Source: an uncultured Clostridia bacterium | GTDB taxonomy: Bacteria; Bacillota; Clostridia; Oscillospirales; JAAYOS01 | Direction: 5' to 3' | Assembly: GCA_944386395.1 (NCBI GenBank) | Contig: CALXAZ010000088.1 | Location: 1-6,399 of the forward strand | Length of the DNA: 6,399 bases | Shown: in pieces, positions 1-5,869 of the stretch | Numbering within the stretch: position 1 is the first letter of the stretch | Layout: every line of letters begins with the position of its first letter | Position numbers and translations under genes: made by a program | The notes under the pieces: model-generated | The model's database searches: none | Seen by the model: only the letters and a program-made list of their open reading frames with translations | Told to the model about the DNA's origin: nothing

Positions 1-1
1 T

Positions 2-94
2 ATTAAAAATTTCCTTGTATCTACGGTAGAGGGGAGAAACCTTGATGTAGATGGTATACCGGATGACTACTTGCTACTATCCGAAGACCTTTAG
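2..94 (+). CDS. C-terminal end of an unidentified upstream protein (5' partial)
   Basis: An open frame runs from the left edge to a TAG stop at 92-94 and gives the last 30 residues of a protein. The tail is acidic and ends with GIPDDYLLLSEDL. It is too short for me to assign a family. The base composition is AT-rich like the dnd genes, and it lies on the same strand just upstream of the dnd promoter, so it may belong to the same island. Because the dnd operon has its own promoter, this gene is probably in a separate transcription unit. It could be a sulfur-dependent restriction gene, an integrase or unrelated cargo; nothing visible decides. The reading frame being coding is an inference from its being open to the edge and from plausible composition. 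Confidence 0.5.
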   Translation: MKNFLVSTVEGRNLDVDGIPDDYLLLSEDL

Positions 95-105
95 TTTCAA
101 TTTCA

Positions 106-134
106 TTGACAGAATCGGAAAAGCACAGTATACT
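106..134 (+). promoter_or_regulatory. Sigma-A-type promoter of the dnd operon
   Basis: A perfect -35 hexamer TTGACA (106-111) is followed, after exactly 17 bp, by TATACT (129-134), one mismatch from TATAAT. The predicted transcription start is near 141-142, about 35 nt before the dndB start codon. The -10 box and the start lie inside the large palindrome at 119-164, so a protein bound there would block polymerase. No other promoter of this quality is visible upstream of dndB. Confidence 0.85.
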
Positions 135-164
135 TAAGTATATACTTAAGTATACTGTGCTTTT
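119..164. repeat. Perfect 46-bp palindrome, probable operator overlapping the dnd promoter
   Basis: Every base of 119-141 pairs with 142-164, with no mismatch and no central spacer. The core consists of two copies of the 14-bp palindrome TATACTTAAGTATA (129-142 and 141-154) sharing two bases, with centres 12 bp apart. Outer arms are AAAAGCACAG and CTGTGCTTTT. It covers the -10 box and the predicted start site, the classic place for a repressor operator. DndB-family proteins are known to repress their own dnd operons by binding palindromic promoter sites, so DndB is the first candidate ligand; an unlinked repressor is the alternative. In a transcript entering from upstream, the same sequence would fold into a long hairpin ending in U5. 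Confidence 0.85.
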
Positions 165-165
165 T

Positions 166-171
166 GAGGTG
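166..171 (+). promoter_or_regulatory. Ribosome binding site of dndB
   Basis: GAGGTG lies five bases before the ATG at 177, right after the T-run that closes the palindrome. It supports 177 as the dndB start. Confidence 0.8.
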
Positions 172-176
172 TAGTT

Positions 177-1241
177 ATGAGATTCTCATATAATTTCCCC
201 GCTGTCAAAGGTGTTCAGGCAGGTCGTGAATATTATATTTCGATGGTTCCATTAAAATTGTTGCCTCGTTTATTCCCGGCGGAGGAAGATGTTGTTTTGC
301 CAGAATATAGAGCCCAACGTCGCATAAATGAATCTAGAATTCCTGAAATCAAGCAGTATATTTTAAATAACCGCGATAGTTATGTTTTTTCTGCATTGTC
401 TGCATCTATTGACGGAGAATTCAGATTTGAGTCTTATAATGATGGAGATGTTGGAATTCTTATTGTAGACATGGAATCAATATTTCTCATTAATGATGGC
501 CAACACAGAAAAGCTGCAATCGAAGCAGCTATGAAGGAGGATCCCTCACTCGAAAATGAGACGATCTCTTTGGTTTTTTTTGAAGATGCAGGCTTAGCTA
601 GAAGTCAACAAATGTTTACCGATTTGAATAAACACGCTGTAAAAACTTCAAACTCTTTGGCAACCTTATACGATGCGAGAGATGAAATTGCAGTAGCAAC
701 AAAAAATATAATAGATACTATTCCGTTTTTCCATCGTTTCACTGATAAAGAGCGTGACATTCTCGGAAAAAACTCTTCCAACCTTTTTACACTTAATATG
801 ATGTACAAGGCAAACCAAAAAATATTACATGGGGATCATTGTGACTCTTCTGATGAGAGTTTTTTACTGTCTTACTGGGAATTAATTTCCAGTAATATAG
901 TTGAATGGCAGGAGGTTTTGGACAAATCTTTGACAAAAAAAGCATTACGAGAGGATTATATAGTAGCACTTGCAATTACTATTAGTGCCTTTGGTAAACT
1001 TGGTCGTTTTTTTTATGATAATCGTCAATATGATATGTCTCAATATTTGGTAATGCTCCGGCAAATTGATTGGCTACGCTCCAATCAAGATTGGTCTGGT
1101 AGAGCAATTAGGGAGAATGGGAAAGTCCTCAACAGTGAAGAAGCTATATCTTTGACTTGTTCAAAAATTAAATCGCTTATTGGACTACCCCTGACAAAAG
1201 AAGAGTGTCAAAGAGAAAAACAATTAATGGAGAAGATATAA
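177..1241 (+). CDS. dndB: DndB, DGQHR-domain regulator of the DNA phosphorothioation operon
   Basis: This 354-residue cytoplasmic protein belongs to the DGQHR family. The namesake motif DGQHR is at residues 107-111, preceded by a hydrophobic strand (SIFLIN). Other family features are an Arg-rich segment with RINESRIPEIKQYI (residues 49-62) and FTDLNKHAVKTSNSL (147-161). Length is normal for DndB. In Streptomyces and Salmonella, DndB (DptB) is not needed for sulfur modification itself but represses dnd transcription by binding the operon promoter. Here it is the first gene after a palindrome-covered promoter, which fits autoregulation. DGQHR proteins also occur outside dnd clusters, but the dndC, dndD and dndE neighbours settle the assignment. 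The ATG at 177 has a good ribosome site; the next Met is at residue 23. Confidence 0.95.
   Translation: MRFSYNFPAVKGVQAGREYYISMVPLKLLPRLFPAEEDVVLPEYRAQRRINESRIPEIKQYILNNRDSYVFSALSASIDGEFRFESYNDGDVGILIVDMESIFLINDGQHRKAAIEAAMKEDPSLENETISLVFFEDAGLARSQQMFTDLNKHAVKTSNSLATLYDARDEIAVATKNIIDTIPFFHRFTDKERDILGKNSSNLFTLNMMYKANQKILHGDHCDSSDESFLLSYWELISSNIVEWQEVLDKSLTKKALREDYIVALAITISAFGKLGRFFYDNRQYDMSQYLVMLRQIDWLRSNQDWSGRAIRENGKVLNSEEAISLTCSKIKSLIGLPLTKEECQREKQLMEKI
1229..1232 (+). promoter_or_regulatory. Ribosome binding site of dndC
   Basis: GGAG inside the last codons of dndB lies 10 bases before the dndC ATG at 1243. The spacing is a little long. Being placed within dndB, it suggests translation of dndC is coupled to that of dndB. 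Confidence 0.6.
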
Positions 1242-1242
1242 T

Positions 1243-2616
1243 ATGGCATATACTGGAGAATTTGCGGTATTTGAAGATATAATTCAGGAAATGAGTATAG
1301 TATACCAACACGACAGACGTCCATGGATGATCGGTTTTAGCGGAGGCAAAGATTCAACACTATTGGTCTGTCTAGTGATGGAAATGCTACAACGAATGCC
1401 TGAGGAAAGAAGAAATAAAACAGTATATATAGTTTCCTCGGATACATTGGTGGAAAACCCGATTGTACGTGATTATATGCATCGCATGTCCGAAATGATA
1501 AATATGAATGGGTCTATGCTTAATATCAGAGCTGATATTATTTATCCAAAAGTTGAGGATACATTCTGGACAAAGGTCATAGGACTTGGATATCCTACCC
1601 CAGAACCGCCAGGGTTTCGGTGGTGCACAGAGCGGTTGAAAATTCACCCTATGAATGCATATACTTTGGAAACGATAAAGAATAATGGCGAGGTAATCCT
1701 ACTCCTGGGGGTTCGCAAAGCTGAAAGTACTTACAGAGCAAACAACATTAGGGCAAGAGAAATTGAGGGGAAACTACTAGTACCACATAAAGACATTGAA
1801 AATGCATATATCTACAATCCATTGACCGAGATCCCTAATGAGGCAGTGTGGAAATTTCTCCTTAAAGGAGACGCGAAGACACCTTGGGGTTCGGATAATA
1901 AATATCTTTTCTCCCTATATCAGGGAGAAAACCTAGGTGAAGAACAAAGTGTTATCGGTGAAGTAGACGAAGAAAAAATTCCTGTCACAGGGAACTCAAG
2001 ATTTGGTTGCTGGATTTGCACAATGGTAAAAGAAGACAAATCCTTAAAAGCTTTTATTGATCGTGGTGAAGCTTGGCTACGTCCCTTGCGTGATTATCGT
2101 GATTGGCTGCTTGAAATGCGAGCCACTCCATCTGCGCGGGAAACAAAGCGTCGAAATGGTGCAGTTTATCGTAAACCAGACGGCTCTTTAGGCCTTGGTC
2201 CATTTACAATGGAAACGAGGCAGGAAATGCTCAGACGTCTTCTCAAACTTGAGGTTGATATGGGATTATCGTTGATTACAATAGAAGAGTTAAAATATAT
2301 TGATATGCTTTGGGATAGCGAAGGCGATTTGACTAGACGCTGTCTTGTAGATACATATTATCAAATTAAGGGGGAACGTCTCCCGTGGGATAGTTATAAA
2401 GTAGCGGTATTTGAGCCCGAAGTAATCGAACAAATACAGAAACTTTGCAAAGAATGTGATGTAGAATTTGAGTTGATTGCAAAACTAATAATTGAAATTG
2501 AAGAGAATAAAAATTACACTCGTAGTTCTATGGTAACCAAAGCTTTTGATAAGATCATTAATCAAGGATGGCTCCATTTCAATAGTATCGAGAAGGGACT
2601 GCAGTATGAGAATTGA
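1243..2616 (+). CDS. dndC: DndC, PP-loop ATP pyrophosphatase / sulfurtransferase for DNA phosphorothioation
   Basis: This 457-residue protein is of the PAPS-reductase/adenine nucleotide alpha-hydrolase type. The PP-loop SGGKDST is at residues 33-39, WCTERLK at 127-133 and LGVRKAES at 155-162, all typical of DndC. Candidate Fe-S or sulfur-carrying cysteines are Cys128 and the FGCWICT pair Cys256 and Cys259; a CKEC pair lies at 402-405 in the less conserved C-terminal part. DndC from other bacteria is a 4Fe-4S protein with ATP pyrophosphatase activity that is thought to activate the DNA backbone or relay sulfur received from a cysteine desulfurase. It starts 1 nt after the dndB stop and overlaps dndD. 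The length is toward the short side for DndC, but all core motifs are present and the frame is intact. Confidence 0.96.
   Translation: MAYTGEFAVFEDIIQEMSIVYQHDRRPWMIGFSGGKDSTLLVCLVMEMLQRMPEERRNKTVYIVSSDTLVENPIVRDYMHRMSEMINMNGSMLNIRADIIYPKVEDTFWTKVIGLGYPTPEPPGFRWCTERLKIHPMNAYTLETIKNNGEVILLLGVRKAESTYRANNIRAREIEGKLLVPHKDIENAYIYNPLTEIPNEAVWKFLLKGDAKTPWGSDNKYLFSLYQGENLGEEQSVIGEVDEEKIPVTGNSRFGCWICTMVKEDKSLKAFIDRGEAWLRPLRDYRDWLLEMRATPSARETKRRNGAVYRKPDGSLGLGPFTMETRQEMLRRLLKLEVDMGLSLITIEELKYIDMLWDSEGDLTRRCLVDTYYQIKGERLPWDSYKVAVFEPEVIEQIQKLCKECDVEFELIAKLIIEIEENKNYTRSSMVTKAFDKIINQGWLHFNSIEKGLQYEN
1907..1931. repeat. Perfect 10-bp inverted repeat inside dndC
   Basis: TTTTCTCCCT (1907-1916) and AGGGAGAAAA (1922-1931) are exact reverse complements around a 5-nt loop. 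It sits within codons of dndC (FSLYQGEN region). Neither strand has a T-run after the stem, so it does not look like an intrinsic terminator. It may be chance or an mRNA stability or pausing element. Confidence 0.5.
2593..2598 (+). promoter_or_regulatory. Ribosome binding site that fixes the dndD start
   Basis: AAGGGA lies 7 bases before the ATG at 2606. The longer open frame reaches back to an ATG at 2546 deep inside dndC, but the extra 20 residues do not resemble the start of an ATPase, whereas MRIDSIILNNFGSYEG from 2606 is a typical SMC/Rad50-like N-terminus. Confidence 0.75.
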
Positions 2617-4693
2617 CAGCATAATTTTAAATAATTTTGGCTCATATGAAGGTGAAACGACTTTCGATACAAATTCAACTTCGGAGCGTAATATTATTTT
2701 AATCGGCGGCAAAAATGGTGCGGGGAAGACTACTTTATTTACTGCAATGCGCGTTTGCTTATACGGATATATGAGTATGGGGTATAAAAACTATAACGCT
2801 TACTATATCCGTGCAATAACCAAATTGATCAACAATAATGCAAAAATGTCTAAACCTGCAGACGCTTATGTTTCTATGAAGATTTCTCTTAGTAGTGGAC
2901 GGGATGTAGATCAGTACCAACTTGTTCGCTCGTGGCACTTATCTGATTCCCTGACAGAAACTTTTTCAGTCAGCAAAAATTATATAAAACTTCTGCCTGA
3001 GGAAATAGCTGACTTCGAAAAGTATATTCTTTCTTTGATTCCACCAGAACTATTTAATCTTTACTTTTTTGATGGAGAAAAAATCGCTGATTTCTTCATG
3101 AATGAAGGCAGTAATACTCGTATCAAAGAAGCCTTTTTAACCCTATGCGGTTATGATACATTTGATATTATGCGCCGCAATTTTAAAAGAATTAGTGGGG
3201 GTACTTCTGCATCTGCGCCAACTCTTGATATATATTGGGAGGCAAAGCAAAATGCAGAAAACGCCCGTCAAGCATACCTTTCACTTACTGAAGAACTTTC
3301 TAAATGTGAAGATACTATTTCAGTATGTGAGGCAGACATAGCAGAATTAGAGAAGTCTTATACCCAAAAAGGGGGTATTAGCCAAGAAGAATGGAACGAA
3401 AAGGTCCTTCTGCTAAAAGAGGAAGAAAAAAAACGCGAATCATGGAATACCATACTTCGCAAATGGGCAAACGAAATGCTCCCCTTTCTGATGATTAGAG
3501 AAGAGATTGCTGCAGTAAAACGACAAATTGTAAAAGAAGGTAACGACCAAAAATATCACAATTTCTGCGAAGTTCTAAACTCTCCAGAAATAAAGAAGTT
3601 GCTCGGGGACCAAACCAATAAATTGGAGAGTATTGCGTTCTCGCAGTATGGTAGTGCGGAACATCAGATTCTTGCCCTCTCATTAGAACAGAGTGCATTA
3701 CTGCTTTCCCAAATTGGAGTAATTTTATCTTTTGATGTAAAAAAGATTGCGAAATGTAAGCGTGCCATCAAAAAGTCAATTGTTCTTTCTGCAAAAATAC
3801 GTCAGGAATTAGAAAACAGTAGCATTTCAACAGTCCAAGAATACATGAAGCAGCGTGCAGCGTTATTTGAGAAGAAAAGTGAACTTTTAGGGCATCGTGT
3901 AGAGTTAGAACAAGCATTAACAGCACAGACCAAGATCGTGCAGCAAGAGGAGTTGATTTTAGAAAAAAGCCGGCTGAAATTGGAATCTGAATTAAAAAAA
4001 GCCTCTATTAATGACATTTCAGTGCGTGCGATTGTAATGCTAGACAAACTTCAAGGCATTCTGTACCGACAGCAAATTACCAAAGTCGAAAATTTCTTTA
4101 GGTCTGAGATAAAGACCCTGATGAGAAAAACTCAGTTTATTGATGACATTAAAATTGATGATGATTTCAATATTTATTTATATCGTCATGAACCAATCCC
4201 TTGCTCAGTATTAATGAGTGCTTTAGCAGAAGGCTCCGAATCTAGGCTTATTGAAGTAATAGGAAATGAAGCATTACAGGAACTTTATCGCTTAGCGGGA
4301 AACAAGACCATTGAAAGTGTGGAGTCATATTGTATGTCAGTAGCAGACTCGCATATTGTATTACCTATTCGGGTTGATCAATCTTCTTTATCTAATGGTG
4401 AAAAACAAATATTTATTATGGCACTGTACCACTCGCTGGTTCAATTAGGGCGACACGAAGTCCCCCTGATTATTGATACACCTTTTGCAAGAATTGATAC
4501 TGAACACAGAAAAAATATATCTAAGTATTTTTTCAATAAACTGTCTAGTCAAGTATTCATTCTTTCTACAAATGAGGAGATTAACTCGGCGCATATACAG
4601 ATAATGAAAGATAAGATCGCGGCCACCTATATGTTGGAGAATACAGATAATAAGCGTACGATAGTGGTGAAAAACTCCTACTTTGAGGTATAA
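2606..4693 (+). CDS. dndD: DndD, SMC/Rad50-like ATPase of the DNA phosphorothioation complex
   Basis: This 695-residue protein has a split ABC-type ATPase head. The N-terminal part has the opening strand MRIDSIILNNFGSY, Walker A GKNGAGKT (residues 35-42) and the DndD-typical FFDGEKI (154-160). A long charged, helical, coiled-coil-like middle runs from about 215 to 520. The C-terminal lobe has the ABC signature LSNGEKQ (595-601), Walker B VPLIIDTPF with Asp624, the D-loop-like ARIDTEHR and the switch region STNEEI. No CxxC zinc hook is visible in the coiled coil, unlike Rad50. DndD is known as an ATPase required for sulfur insertion and is proposed to alter DNA structure or supply energy to DndC and DndE. 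The start at 2606 overlaps the end of dndC by 11 bp and is supported by its ribosome site. The frame is intact. Confidence 0.95.
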   Translation: MRIDSIILNNFGSYEGETTFDTNSTSERNIILIGGKNGAGKTTLFTAMRVCLYGYMSMGYKNYNAYYIRAITKLINNNAKMSKPADAYVSMKISLSSGRDVDQYQLVRSWHLSDSLTETFSVSKNYIKLLPEEIADFEKYILSLIPPELFNLYFFDGEKIADFFMNEGSNTRIKEAFLTLCGYDTFDIMRRNFKRISGGTSASAPTLDIYWEAKQNAENARQAYLSLTEELSKCEDTISVCEADIAELEKSYTQKGGISQEEWNEKVLLLKEEEKKRESWNTILRKWANEMLPFLMIREEIAAVKRQIVKEGNDQKYHNFCEVLNSPEIKKLLGDQTNKLESIAFSQYGSAEHQILALSLEQSALLLSQIGVILSFDVKKIAKCKRAIKKSIVLSAKIRQELENSSISTVQEYMKQRAALFEKKSELLGHRVELEQALTAQTKIVQQEELILEKSRLKLESELKKASINDISVRAIVMLDKLQGILYRQQITKVENFFRSEIKTLMRKTQFIDDIKIDDDFNIYLYRHEPIPCSVLMSALAEGSESRLIEVIGNEALQELYRLAGNKTIESVESYCMSVADSHIVLPIRVDQSSLSNGEKQIFIMALYHSLVQLGRHEVPLIIDTPFARIDTEHRKNISKYFFNKLSSQVFILSTNEEINSAHIQIMKDKIAATYMLENTDNKRTIVVKNSYFEV
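4685..4688 (+). promoter_or_regulatory. Ribosome binding site that fixes the dndE start
   Basis: GAGG within the last codons of dndD lies 6 bases before the ATG at 4695. An in-frame TTG at 4683 would add four residues but has no suitably placed ribosome site and would bury this one. Confidence 0.75.
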
Positions 4694-4694
4694 T

Positions 4695-5072
4695 ATGATT
4701 TTTAAAATAAGAACGTCTAAGCGGACGATGAGATATTTTGAAGAGATCACTGCAAGCACAAACTATGCACCTTTTATCCTTTCCAAGTTGGCCATATCAA
4801 TGTCTATTAAAAGTAAGAAACCGTTGAATGAACAGGATTTTCATACCGATAATTATGGGCTAGAGTTAAATAGGCAAACTATAACAGGTGAATGGGATGC
4901 GCTGTTTAAATGCATAATTGAGGTGTTTGAAAAAAAGCATATCAAGGATGACGATTACTTCCAGAAATATCTAAAAGCACATCTGGATCGAGGAGCAAGA
5001 TTGCTTTATAGTGAGTTCAAATATAGTGGCGATTTTGTAATGGCGTTACTCAGTACAGAGGGCACTATTTAA
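4695..5072 (+). CDS. dndE: DndE, small DNA-binding protein of the phosphorothioation complex
   Basis: This 125-residue basic, helical protein has the DndE pattern: FKIRTSKRT near the start, PFILSKLAISMSIK (26-39), the conserved LNRQTITGEWDALFK (58-72) and AHLDRGARLL (95-104). DndE from Escherichia coli forms a tetramer that prefers nicked double-stranded DNA, and it is required for sulfur modification in several dnd systems. It starts 1 nt after the dndD stop, so its translation is probably coupled to dndD. It is the last gene of the operon. No convincing intrinsic terminator follows it, so transcription could run on into the next gene. Length is normal, with only a modest C-terminal extension. 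Confidence 0.92.
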   Translation: MIFKIRTSKRTMRYFEEITASTNYAPFILSKLAISMSIKSKKPLNEQDFHTDNYGLELNRQTITGEWDALFKCIIEVFEKKHIKDDDYFQKYLKAHLDRGARLLYSEFKYSGDFVMALLSTEGTI

Positions 5073-5167
5073 AACGATAATTCATGATGTAGTAAAAAAT
5101 GTTTAGGCGACATTGGTATCTGACTTGCAATGGTGAGGTCGCGAGGCAGATGCATGAGGTATCAGCC
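5073..5167. other. Junction between the AT-rich dnd operon and GC-rich flank
   Basis: This 95-bp gap starts AT-rich (to about 5100) and becomes GC-richer. It contains no clear terminator, tRNA or recognisable attachment site. The open frame of the next gene reaches back through it to an ATG at 5099, but that ATG has no ribosome site. The change in composition suggests that the dnd island or insertion ends about here; the exact breakpoint cannot be set from this window. Confidence 0.5.
5156..5160 (+). promoter_or_regulatory. Ribosome binding site that favours the 5168 start
   Basis: GAGGT lies 7 bases before the ATG at 5168. The in-frame upstream ATG at 5099 is preceded only by an A-rich run and a TAG, so 5168 is preferred. 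Confidence 0.65.
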
Positions 5168-5743
5168 ATGAAACATATGACTTGGGATGATTACTACGGA
5201 GGCTTCTACGAGTGGTTGTCCAGCACCCAGAAGAACTATACCTACCGGCTGTCCGACTACGGACCGGCGGATGAGGTATGGGAAGTGGCACAAGAACTGG
5301 CCTTCCAAGATGCAGCCTTTGCCGCAAAGTTTCTGGAAAAGGCACTGGCCGCCGGCGTCCGCTTTGCGCCGGAGCAGGTGCTGGAGATGGTGGGTACGGT
5401 GGAGGAGTCTGTCCTGAGTAAAATCGCGGAGCAGACGGCCGTGCCCTTTGACCGGGAACAGTTGGAAGAGATCTACATAATGATCGACGACGCCTCCTTC
5501 CAGCGGATCTCCCGGCGGGCGAAGATCAACGTGTTCGATGACGAGCCGGCTGTCTATGAACAGCCCGAGCAGATCCAGTACATCCTCTCGAAAAAGAAAA
5601 AAGTGGGCCTCTTCACTGCATTGGCCGCCTTCGCGGCGGGTTCCGCACTGGCTGGCCGGGGCAGAAAAAAGCACAACGGGCACTGCGACGGTGACTGTGC
5701 CAACTGCCCGCCCCACTATGGGTATCGCTATGGGCGATGGTAG
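5168..5743 (+). CDS. Uncharacterised protein with hydrophobic segment and Cys/His/Tyr-rich tail
   Basis: I do not recognise this 191-residue protein. The first about 140 residues are soluble, acidic and helix-rich (DEVWEVAQELAFQDAAFAAKF region), possibly a small alpha-helical repeat. A Lys-rich patch (142-145) leads into VGLFTALAAFAAGSALAG (146-163), an Ala/Gly-rich hydrophobic stretch that could be a short membrane segment, followed by RGRKK. The tail holds HCDGDCANCPPH (172-183), with three Cys and flanking His that could bind metal, then YGYRYGRW. It is much richer in G+C than the dnd genes and probably not part of that operon. The stop is TAG, and a tail of the same composition continues in frame to a TAA at 5804-5806, so the natural product may be about 20 residues longer. 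Function unknown. Confidence 0.75.
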   Translation: MKHMTWDDYYGGFYEWLSSTQKNYTYRLSDYGPADEVWEVAQELAFQDAAFAAKFLEKALAAGVRFAPEQVLEMVGTVEESVLSKIAEQTAVPFDREQLEEIYIMIDDASFQRISRRAKINVFDDEPAVYEQPEQIQYILSKKKKVGLFTALAAFAAGSALAGRGRKKHNGHCDGDCANCPPHYGYRYGRW

Positions 5744-5806
5744 TACGGAAAAGGCCATCAATACGGCTGCGAATTCGGCGGCAACAAGGGAAACGGAAAC
5801 CTGTAA
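5744..5806 (+). other. In-frame continuation of the preceding gene beyond its TAG stop
   Basis: Directly after the TAG at 5741-5743, twenty sense codons follow in the same frame before TAA. They encode a Gly/Tyr/His/Asn-rich stretch beginning YGKGHQYGCEFGG, just like the HYGYRYGRW residues before the stop. Reading a Tyr codon in place of TAG (one base change) would give an uninterrupted RWYYG tail. This may be a recent nonsense mutation, a sequencing error, or programmed readthrough. Chance similarity of composition is the alternative. Confidence 0.5.
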
Positions 5807-5840
5807 GGAGTATAGAATCTACATCGCCTAAACAAAGAAC

Positions 5841-5864
5841 GGGACTGGCCGGTTGGCCAGTCCC
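5841..5864. terminator. Hairpin terminator between convergent genes
   Basis: GGGACTGGCC (5841-5850) and GGCCAGTCCC (5855-5864) form a perfect 10-bp GC-rich stem with a GGTT loop. On the + strand a weak T-rich stretch, TTATTTT (5870-5876), follows; on the - strand the hairpin is followed by GTTCTTTGTTT. It sits five bases past the stop of the - strand gene and after the end of the + strand gene, so it probably ends transcription from both sides. Confidence 0.8.
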
Positions 5865-5869
5865 GCCGC

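Noticed and set aside
119..164. Palindrome as a CRISPR repeat, IS end or plasmid origin
   Set aside because: It occurs once, has no spacers, no transposase and no replication gene nearby, and its exact overlap with a promoter is better explained as an operator.
2546..2605. Longer dndD start at the ATG at 2546, adding 20 residues
   Set aside because: It lies deep inside dndC, the extra residues do not fit an SMC-like N-terminus, and the ATG at 2606 has a well-placed ribosome site.
2951..2973. Imperfect hairpin CTGAC...GTCAG in dndD
   Set aside because: It is short, has an internal mismatch, lies in coding sequence and has no T-run; probably chance.
4683..4694. TTG start for dndE giving four extra residues
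   Set aside because: The ATG at 4695 with GAGG six bases upstream is a much better start.
5099..5167. ATG at 5099 as start of the 191-codon gene
   Set aside because: It is preceded by an A-rich run and TAG with no ribosome site; the ATG at 5168 has GAGGT at the right distance.
5162..5761. 199-codon open frame on the - strand opposite the 5168 gene
   Set aside because: It is the antisense shadow of a GC-rich gene; the + strand frame has a ribosome site and sensible protein features, and the - strand frame does not.
5805..5830. AAGGAG ribosome-site-like sequence followed by a five-codon frame
   Set aside because: There is no ATG, GTG or TTG at a usable distance, only ATC, and the frame ends almost at once.
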